From NCBI GenBank assembly GCA_031257075.1, contig JAIRPM010000109.1:1-5783 (forward strand): a stretch of DNA of 5,783 nucleotides, in the 5' to 3' direction. Shown here one piece after another: positions 1 to 4,371 of the stretch (positions are counted from its first letter, which is position 1; every line of letters starts with the position of its first letter). The notes under the pieces are model-generated. The model searched no databases. It had not been told where the DNA came from and saw only the letters and a list, made by a program, of their open reading frames with translations. The translations under genes and the position numbers were made by a program. This stretch comes from Spirochaetaceae bacterium. Lineage in GTDB: Bacteria > Spirochaetota > Spirochaetia > Treponematales > Breznakiellaceae.

Positions 1-193
1 TTATCCCCTCTTCGGCTGCCTTGGTTTCGGTCGCGGTGCCGTACTCGTCCGTGCCGCACACATAGAGCGTCTCGTAACCGGCAAGCCTGCAAAAACGGGC
101 AAAGCCGTCCGCGCTAAGCACCTGCGTTATATTGCCCAAATGGGGCACATTGTTGACATACGGCAATGCCGATGTAATAAGGCGTTTTTTCAT
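1..193 (-). CDS. metG: Methionyl-tRNA synthetase, N-terminal part (runs off the left edge)
   Basis: This gene encodes the class I aminoacyl-tRNA synthetase that charges tRNA-Met with methionine in the cytoplasm. Only the first 64 codons are present; the rest lies beyond position 1. Seen in the reverse complement: the N-terminus reads [15 protein letters not shown], followed by the HIGH-type ATP-binding motif in the form HLGN (residues 18-21), then a [10 protein letters not shown] segment (residues 47-56) that belongs to the Rossmann-fold active site. The ATG at 193-191 is chosen because homologues begin just before the (I/V)TSALPY motif and a strong promoter lies immediately upstream. [10 protein letters not shown] is the form found in eukaryotic cytosolic and spirochaetal enzymes, unlike the DDAHGT form of E. 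coli. No Shine-Dalgarno site precedes the start; the mRNA is predicted to have a leader of only about 6-7 nt. The gene is divergent from tsaD. Identity is secure; domain completeness cannot be judged. Confidence 0.95.
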   Translation of the reverse strand, partial: MKKRLITSALPYVNNVPHLGNITQVLSADGFARFCRLAGYETLYVCGTDEYGTATETKAAEEGI

Positions 194-206
194 AAGAACA
201 ACACCA

Positions 207-235
207 ATTATACGGAAAGGAAATGCCGCTGTCAA
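207..235 (-). promoter_or_regulatory. Perfect-consensus sigma-70 promoter for metG
   Basis: Read on the minus strand, TTGACA (235-230) and TATAAT (212-207) match both consensus hexamers exactly and are separated by exactly 17 nt (229-213). The metG ATG follows only 13 nt after the -10 box, so transcription should begin about position 199-200 and leave a 5' leader of about 6-7 nt. Strong constitutive expression would fit a housekeeping synthetase. No T-box or riboswitch can fit in so short a leader. Confidence 0.85.
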
Positions 236-266
236 CGCGCGGTATTTTGCGGCTGCGGCAAGCCTC

Positions 267-295
267 TTTTTAGCAAGCGCCCGCTCATTTATACT
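267..295 (+). promoter_or_regulatory. Probable weak promoter for tsaD
   Basis: A TATACT hexamer (290-295) matches five of six -10 consensus bases. A TTTTTA hexamer lies 17 nt upstream (267-272) and is only a poor -35 match. Transcription would start near 302, giving a leader of about 11 nt that contains GTGAG (302-306), a weak Shine-Dalgarno-like sequence 6 nt before the ATG. The -10 call is reasonable; the -35 call is doubtful. Confidence 0.4.
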
Positions 296-312
296 TTTTA
301 CGTGAGATTGCG

Positions 313-1401
313 ATGAAAAAACCGTTTATAGACAAGGAATATGGCTGCCGTGTACTTGGGATTGAAAGTTCATGTGATGAATGCGCCGTTGCCGTGGTAG
401 AAGACGGTGAACATATTCTTTCCAACGTCATTCTGACACAAATCCCGTTTCATGAACAATATGCGGGCGTTGTCCCTGAAATTGCCAGCCGCAAACACAT
501 CGAATGGATACTTGGCGTTGTCCGCCGTTCTCTGCTTGAAGCGGAGATAACACCCGCATCTGTTTGCGCAGTAGCCGCGACTGCCCGGCCCGGCCTCACC
601 GGTTCGCTTCTTGTAGGCCATACGTTTGCTAAAGCCTTTGCATGGGCGCGTAAAATTCCTTTTGTTTCCTGCGACCATATACTGGCGCATTTGTATGCCT
701 CAAGGCTGTCCGGTATAGAGCCTGCCCAACCTACGCCTTATCCTTTTCTAGGGCTTCTTGTTTCGGGCGGGCATACTATTATTTGCCGTGTCAACGATTT
801 TGACAACGTTAGCATCCTCGGTTCTACGATAGATGACGCGGCGGGCGAGGCTTTTGATAAGGTAGCGCGGCACTACGGCCTTGGTTATCCGGGAGGCAAG
901 TATATTGACGAACTTGCCAAACACGGCGACCCGGAAGCCTTCCGCTTCCCGCAGCCCCGCCTAAAAAGCAACGAACAACGCTATAATGTTTCGTATTCAG
1001 GGCTTAAAACAGCGGTCATTAACCAACTGCGCCTCTTTACGCGCAAATACAGCGCGGAAGAAGCCTCTGTCCCGCCCGGCATGCTAAATGATAATTTCAA
1101 AGCCGACATAGCCGCTTCATTTCAAAAAACAGCTGTGGACATATTGCTTTGCGCCGTGTTTCGCGCTGTTGAAGACACCGGTATTTCGGTAATAGTTACC
1201 GGCGGGGGGGTTGCCGCAAATTCTTTTTTACGCGAACGCTTGGCATCTTGTACAGGCCTGCAATGTGTGTGCCCTCCGGCGGAACTTTGCGGCGATAATG
1301 GCGCGATGATTGCCGGTCTTGCTTACCGGTATCTTGAATGCGGTAAGTCCAGCCCGCTTTCCTCCACCGTCCGTTCCCGTTCGGATGTATTCCGTTTATA
1401 A
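313..1401 (+). CDS. tsaD: tRNA N6-adenosine threonylcarbamoyltransferase TsaD
   Basis: TsaD transfers the threonylcarbamoyl group from threonylcarbamoyl-AMP to A37 of ANN-decoding tRNAs, working with TsaB and TsaE; neither partner is in this window. The protein is 362 aa, slightly longer than the usual 335-345, mainly through about 11 extra N-terminal residues. Seen: the GIESSCDE signature (16-23), the metal-ligand pair H122 and H126 in the motif DHILAH, SGGHT (151-155), a GEAFDK segment (178-183), the glycine-rich [11 protein letters not shown]-binding loop (297-304), and [10 protein letters not shown] with metal ligand D328 near the C-terminus. The usual HxExH pattern is HxLxH here, and the residue after GIESSCDE is Cys instead of the common Thr; neither change affects known metal ligands. 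The ASKHA-family fold is complete, so the enzyme should be active. A run of seven G (1204-1210) lies in the ATP-loop codons. It appears to be monocistronic, divergent from metG. Confidence 0.97.
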   Translation: MKKPFIDKEYGCRVLGIESSCDECAVAVVEDGEHILSNVILTQIPFHEQYAGVVPEIASRKHIEWILGVVRRSLLEAEITPASVCAVAATARPGLTGSLLVGHTFAKAFAWARKIPFVSCDHILAHLYASRLSGIEPAQPTPYPFLGLLVSGGHTIICRVNDFDNVSILGSTIDDAAGEAFDKVARHYGLGYPGGKYIDELAKHGDPEAFRFPQPRLKSNEQRYNVSYSGLKTAVINQLRLFTRKYSAEEASVPPGMLNDNFKADIAASFQKTAVDILLCAVFRAVEDTGISVIVTGGGVAANSFLRERLASCTGLQCVCPPAELCGDNGAMIAGLAYRYLECGKSSPLSSTVRSRSDVFRL

Positions 1402-1407
1402 TTCCCG

Positions 1408-1427
1408 CAGCCCGGCAACCAGGGCTG
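1408..1427 (+). terminator. Hairpin just after tsaD, possible weak terminator
   Basis: CAGCCC (1408-1413) pairs perfectly with GGGCTG (1422-1427) around an 8-nt loop, and two more G-C pairs can form inside it if one A is bulged. It begins 6 nt after the tsaD stop codon. The sequence following the stem is A-rich and has no T-tract, so it is not a classical intrinsic terminator. It could slow polymerase or protect the 3' end of the mRNA. Position supports a role; sequence does not prove one. Confidence 0.3.
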
Positions 1428-1453
1428 AAAACACCATTATAAGCGCCGATGTC

Positions 1454-1483
1454 TTGATTGTTACGCCGGAAGTGCTTTATAAT
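1454..1483 (+). promoter_or_regulatory. Sigma-70 promoter abutting the nucleoside hydrolase start
   Basis: TTGATT (1454-1459, four of six consensus bases including TTGA) and a perfect TATAAT (1478-1483) are separated by 18 nt. The ATG of the nucleoside hydrolase is at 1492, only 8 nt after the -10 box, so the predicted transcription start falls at about 1490-1492, on or next to the start codon. No Shine-Dalgarno sequence is present. If this promoter is used, the mRNA is leaderless. Confidence 0.65.
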
Positions 1484-1491
1484 GGCTGTCT

Positions 1492-2424
1492 ATGCAAAAG
1501 ATACCTGTAATTATTGACTGCGACCCCGGTCATGACGATGCCATAGCGCTTGTACTCGCGTTCGCAACCGAAAAACTCGATATAAAGGCGGTAACTGTTA
1601 CGGGCGGAAATCAAACGCTTGCCAAAACCTTACGAAACGCAAAGAAAGTGCTTTGCTGCCTTGGCAAACAGCCGCCGGTTGCGGCGGGCGCGGATAAACC
1701 TATGTTCCGTGATTTAGAAATAGCCGCCGAGGTACACGGCGAAAGCGGGCTTGACGGGCCAAACCTTCCCGACCCGCCTTGGGAAGAACTGCCCATGCCC
1801 GCTTGGGAACTTTCCCGCGACATTATTCTGCAAAGCCGCCAGCCGGTTACACTGATACCTACCGGCCCGCTTACCAATATCGGTATTCTCTTTACCGCCT
1901 ACCCTGAGGTAAAACGCAACATCGCGCGAATTTCTCTTATGGGCGGCAGTGTTATGGCAGGCGGGAATTGGTCGGCGGCGGCAGAATTCAATATATTGGT
2001 AGACCCCGAAGCGGCGGACATTGTGTTCCGTTCCGGCGTTCCTATTACAATGAGTGGCCTGGATGTTACCCACAAGGCTCTTATTCTGCCGGAAGAATTA
2101 GAATCCATTCGCGCGCTGCAGGGGCCTGTTCCGCGCATGGTCGCCGAACTTATTGATTTTTACTACAAGTACCATGCCGCGCAGGGTTTTCCGGGCGCTC
2201 CTATGCACGATCCTTGCGCTGTTGCCGCTGTTGCCGCGCCGGAACTCTTTACTATGCGGGATATGCGCGTAGATATTGAAACAAAGGGCGCTCATACAAC
2301 AGGTATGACCCTTGCCGATATCCGTTCATGGAGCGATGCTAAACCCAATGTTTCAGTTTGCCTTGATATAGACCGTCCCGCTTTTGCCCGAATGCTTATC
2401 AGCGCCTGCAAAAATTACCATTAG
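1492..2424 (+). CDS. rihA: RihA-like ribonucleoside hydrolase
   Basis: This is a member of the inosine-uridine nucleoside hydrolase family, which cleaves the N-glycosidic bond of ribonucleosides to give ribose and a free base for salvage, in the cytoplasm. At 310 aa it is full length (E. coli RihA is 311). Seen: the calcium- and ribose-binding signature DCDPGHDD (9-16, with D11, D15 and D16), GGNQT (38-42), HGESGLDGP (82-90), the ribose-binding segment AEFNILVDPEAA (164-175, with E166 and N168), and the C-terminal HDPC motif (H239, D240). H82 and H239 are at the positions used for base recognition in the pyrimidine-preferring RihA/RihB group, and the surrounding motifs resemble E. coli RihA closely. 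Substrate preference for cytidine and uridine is therefore inferred, not proven. The start at 1492 sits just before the first strand of the fold and immediately after a strong -10 box. The sigma operon follows with little space, so read-through is possible. Confidence 0.92.
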   Translation: MQKIPVIIDCDPGHDDAIALVLAFATEKLDIKAVTVTGGNQTLAKTLRNAKKVLCCLGKQPPVAAGADKPMFRDLEIAAEVHGESGLDGPNLPDPPWEELPMPAWELSRDIILQSRQPVTLIPTGPLTNIGILFTAYPEVKRNIARISLMGGSVMAGGNWSAAAEFNILVDPEAADIVFRSGVPITMSGLDVTHKALILPEELESIRALQGPVPRMVAELIDFYYKYHAAQGFPGAPMHDPCAVAAVAAPELFTMRDMRVDIETKGAHTTGMTLADIRSWSDAKPNVSVCLDIDRPAFARMLISACKNYH

Positions 2425-2428
2425 CGAT

Positions 2429-2435
2429 AAAGAGG
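2429..2435 (+). promoter_or_regulatory. Strong Shine-Dalgarno site ahead of a short leader frame
   Basis: AAAGAGG lies 4 nt after the nucleoside hydrolase stop codon and is the best ribosome-binding site in the window. It is 6 nt from an ATG at 2442, which opens only a 25-codon frame, and 1 nt from a TTG at 2437 that is in frame with the sigma gene but far too close to be used efficiently. The site therefore seems to serve the short frame and not the sigma gene directly. Confidence 0.55.
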
Positions 2436-2441
2436 TTTGGT

Positions 2442-2519
2442 ATGGTTTTTCCCTGTAACCAGTTCCTTTTTATCTGGTTTTATTCAACAGGATGGCAAAA
2501 TGCCGCCAAAAGATTTTAA
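2442..2519 (+). CDS. Possible 25-aa leader peptide overlapping the sigma gene start
   Basis: An ATG at 2442, 6 nt after AAAGAGG, opens a 25-codon frame ending with TAA at 2517-2519. It runs in a different frame across the sigma factor's Shine-Dalgarno site (2489-2492) and start codon (2500), overlapping that gene by 20 nt. The peptide is hydrophobic and aromatic: 5 Phe, 2 Trp and 1 Tyr in 25 residues, including the run FLFIWFY (8-14). Translating it would place ribosomes over the sigma start, so it could couple or compete with sigma translation. No known leader peptide is recognised and no attenuator hairpin is obvious. It may be a chance frame; the ribosome-binding site is the main support. 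Confidence 0.3.
   Translation: MVFPCNQFLFIWFYSTGWQNAAKRF
2489..2492 (+). promoter_or_regulatory. Ribosome-binding site that decides the sigma factor start
   Basis: AGGA lies 7 nt before the ATG at 2500. This supports starting the sigma factor there and not at the upstream in-frame TTG (2437), which would add 21 residues that look unlike a sigma N-terminus. Confidence 0.65.
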
Positions 2520-3006
2520 AAAATTATATGATACGGTGTTTCCCATCCTATACCGCGTGGCATTCGGTGTAACGCGGAGCGCTGAGGCGGCGGAAGACCT
2601 TTGTCAAGACGCTTTTTTTAAGGTGTTCGAAAAAAACATGGTCTTCCCAAGTATTGACGACGCGAAATTTTGGCTGATACGGGTCGTAAAAAACGCGGCG
2701 CTTAATTACGCCAAGCGCAAGGAACGGGAACGGCAGGTCTATCAAAAGGCATTCCGCGAAGATACGCGGGTAACGCCGACCGGCGAAGATGACCTTGTTC
2801 GCAAAGAAACCGCGAATGAGGTTAACGTGGCATTAGACGCTCTTCCTGAAACTATGAGAGTAATATTGATTTTAACTGAAAATAGCGGCCTCTCTTACAA
2901 AGAAATCGGCCGTATATTAGGAATAAGCGAAGGCAATGTGAAAATTCGTGTGTTTAGAGCGCGCGAAAAATTGCACTGCCTTTTGGAGCAAAAGATAGGG
3001 GTGTAA
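2500..3006 (+). CDS. ECF-type RNA polymerase sigma factor
   Basis: This is a small group 4 (extracytoplasmic function) sigma-70 factor that directs RNA polymerase core to a specific promoter set. With the ATG at 2500 it has 168 aa, normal for the family. Region 2 spans about residues 6-75, with the core-binding and -10-recognition segment AEDLCQDAFFKVF (31-43) and the WLIRVVKNAALNY helix (58-70). A charged linker (about 73-105) follows. Region 4 spans about 107-162, with LPETMR (115-120) and the helix-turn-helix LSYKEIGRILGISEGNVKIRV (131-151), which contacts the -35 element. Regions 1.1 and 3 are absent, as expected. A longer version from TTG 2437 is unlikely because its 21 extra residues are untypical and its Shine-Dalgarno spacing is poor. 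The gene is followed after 1 bp by an anti-sigma gene, the classic arrangement for co-regulation. No ECF-type promoter for autoregulation could be recognised upstream. Its exact ECF group and regulon are unknown. Confidence 0.93.
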   Translation: MPPKDFKKLYDTVFPILYRVAFGVTRSAEAAEDLCQDAFFKVFEKNMVFPSIDDAKFWLIRVVKNAALNYAKRKERERQVYQKAFREDTRVTPTGEDDLVRKETANEVNVALDALPETMRVILILTENSGLSYKEIGRILGISEGNVKIRVFRAREKLHCLLEQKIGV

Positions 3007-3007
3007 T

Positions 3008-3730
3008 ATGTGTCCCGATAAAAAATTATTGTCCGTTTACTTTGACAATGAATTGCCTTCCCCATGGAAGGAAAAGTTGGAAATCCATCTTGATTCCTGC
3101 CCGGAGTGTAAAAAAACCATTGAAAACTACCGGCGTTTTGGAGCATCTATCCGCGGCGCGGATGCCCCTTTAGCCGGCTTGGAAACGGCGCAGGCACGGG
3201 TATGGGAAAAACTTAGTGGTGTCCGCGGGTTTGACGAAAGCGAAAAAACCGGTCAAAACGAGGAAACTATATTTTTCCGCCGCGAACACGAAGCCTTCGG
3301 AAAACGCCCCCTTGACCGTTTCACGAAGGCCTCGTTTTGGCGGCGGAGTATTAAGGTGCCGCTTCCTTTTGCGGCGGCGGCGGCAGCGCTCTTTGCCGCA
3401 GTGTTGTTGTTCCAGCCGGCACAGTCCGGCAAACAGCAAATACTGCCTGTCGCGGTCAACCTTCCGCCTACTTCCGCGCTTACCGAAGAGCGTGAGGTGT
3501 CCGCGGTTTCACCGGCGGCTGGAATCGAACAAATCGACCCTTTCGATTTTGAAGTTCCGGCGAGCGCGGGCGGCCAAATTTCCGGCATGAACTCTATCTT
3601 CAAATTGCTCGAAGACGATGATTCTAATAATGTGATTATTATCAAACTGCCTGAAAAACGGCAGTATAATAGTTCAGGCAAACCGGCCATCATTCGCGCC
3701 GTTGATTATGCAAAGAGAGCGGAAAACTAG
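3008..3730 (+). CDS. Membrane-anchored zinc-finger (ZAS) anti-sigma factor
   Basis: The likely cognate inhibitor of the ECF sigma factor encoded 1 bp upstream. The 240-aa protein begins with a zf-HC2-type anti-sigma domain: C2, then H27-x3-C31-x2-C34, the C/H-C-C ligand set of the ZAS family, within about residues 1-45. This domain normally grips sigma regions 2 and 4 in the cytoplasm. A basic linker (about 46-116) leads to one Ala-rich transmembrane helix (about 117-136), preceded by WRRSIK, which places the N-terminus inside. Residues about 137-240 would be periplasmic and show no recognised sensor fold; they include an acidic patch LEDDDSNN (201-208) and a basic end. The start at 3008 is supported by AGGGG (2997-3001) 6 nt upstream, lying inside the sigma gene's last codons, which implies translational coupling. 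The stimulus, and whether release is by proteolysis or by zinc or redox change, cannot be told from sequence. Confidence 0.87.
   Translation: MCPDKKLLSVYFDNELPSPWKEKLEIHLDSCPECKKTIENYRRFGASIRGADAPLAGLETAQARVWEKLSGVRGFDESEKTGQNEETIFFRREHEAFGKRPLDRFTKASFWRRSIKVPLPFAAAAAALFAAVLLFQPAQSGKQQILPVAVNLPPTSALTEEREVSAVSPAAGIEQIDPFDFEVPASAGGQISGMNSIFKLLEDDDSNNVIIIKLPEKRQYNSSGKPAIIRAVDYAKRAEN
3371..3388 (+). repeat. GCG trinucleotide tract coding for the anti-sigma membrane helix
   Basis: Four GCG codons followed by GCA and GCG encode six consecutive alanines (residues 122-127) in the transmembrane helix. Slippage here would change helix length in steps of one residue without a frameshift. It may simply reflect codon preference for alanine. 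Confidence 0.5.
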
Positions 3731-3732
3731 CG

Positions 3733-4371
3733 ATGCGTAAGGAAACTATGATTCCGGTAAAAGAATTAGTTTGTCTTTCAGCGCTTATGTGCGCGGCATT
3801 GGGCGGAGTCTTTGCCCAAGAGCAGCCGCGACCGCCCGGCAATGAACGGCGCCGGCCTATGCCTCCTCCGGGCAGCCGGCACACGGCGGCGCCTATGCAG
3901 GAGCCTGCCCTGCCCCCACCCAATGAAGATTTTCCGCCTATGCTTGAGGAACGCGCTTTGGTACTCCATGTTACGGCACGGATGCGCGATAGTTCCGGCG
4001 GCGAAAATCTTATTTCGGACGGGTCAAAAGTTACTTTGCCGGGCCGGCCGGTTGGTATTAAAGTAATAGGCGGCAACATTGCTTGCGTTGTGCAGTTTAC
4101 CCCCCATATACGGCGGACGGGCGAAGTAATTCTTGTCGCGCAGGGGCAGGTTTGGTCTGAACTTCCGGGCGGCGGAATCCGTTACGAAACTATTATTAAA
4201 ACTATTCCCATTGAATTTGGCGAACAAGTCTATTTCTTCCCGCTGGGGCGTGAGACAAAAGACGATGCCCAGGTGGAAATTTGTTTGAATATGAAACCGT
4301 ATTCCCCCAATCCTAACTTTGAACGCCGGCCGGTTCCCCCACGCTCTGAACCGGAACCCGATGCGGAATAA
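3733..4371 (+). CDS. Secreted protein with proline-rich ends, function unknown
   Basis: I do not recognise a family. The 212-aa product starts with a signal peptide: a basic n-region, a hydrophobic core over about residues 11-27, and a likely signal peptidase I site after VFA (26-28), leaving Gln as the mature N-terminus. Residues about 29-72 are very rich in proline and arginine and probably unstructured. Residues about 73-190 look like a globular beta-rich domain with alternating hydrophobic strands (LVLHVTARM; GEVILVAQGQVW; EQVYFFPLG). A second proline-rich tail (about 191-212) ends the protein. Two starts are possible: ATG 3733, or ATG 3748, which has AAGGA (3739-3743) 4 nt upstream; both keep the signal peptide. 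It begins 2 bp after the anti-sigma gene and overlaps the next gene by 11 nt, so it belongs to the sigma operon. A periplasmic or surface role linked to the sigma circuit or to the downstream lipoprotein is inferred only from position. Confidence 0.8.
   Translation: MRKETMIPVKELVCLSALMCAALGGVFAQEQPRPPGNERRRPMPPPGSRHTAAPMQEPALPPPNEDFPPMLEERALVLHVTARMRDSSGGENLISDGSKVTLPGRPVGIKVIGGNIACVVQFTPHIRRTGEVILVAQGQVWSELPGGGIRYETIIKTIPIEFGEQVYFFPLGRETKDDAQVEICLNMKPYSPNPNFERRPVPPRSEPEPDAE

Larger units (their letters stand above)
194..312. other. Divergent metG-tsaD intergenic region
   Basis: This 119-bp region separates two divergently transcribed genes and contains a back-to-back promoter pair: the strong metG promoter (207-235, minus) and a weaker tsaD promoter (about 267-295, plus). 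A GCAAGC direct repeat (258-263 and 273-278, 15 bp apart) straddles the start of the tsaD -35 region; it might be an operator but is short enough to be chance. No small gene or RNA gene is evident. Confidence 0.6.

Noticed and set aside
225..253. GCCGC/GCGGC inverted repeat in the metG-tsaD gap as a terminator or operator
   Set aside because: The stem is only 5 bp with a 19-nt loop and overlaps the metG -35 box; there is no T-tract.
258..278. GCAAGC direct repeat upstream of tsaD as a regulator binding site
   Set aside because: Six-base repeats in a GC-rich region arise easily by chance and no dyad symmetry supports a known operator.
2241..2262. GGAACTCTTT inside the nucleoside hydrolase gene as an ECF-type -35 element
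   Set aside because: It lies within conserved coding sequence (PELFT codons), about 240 bp before the sigma gene, and no fitting -10 element follows at 16-17 nt.
2437..2499. In-frame TTG start extending the sigma factor by 21 residues
   Set aside because: The added residues are hydrophobic and unlike sigma N-termini, AAAGAGG is only 1 nt from this TTG, and ATG 2500 has its own AGGA at good spacing.
3253..3693. Long minus-strand open frame opposite the anti-sigma gene
   Set aside because: It has no ribosome-binding site or recognisable domain, while the plus strand encodes a clear ZAS domain and membrane helix; it is a by-product of GC-rich codon use.
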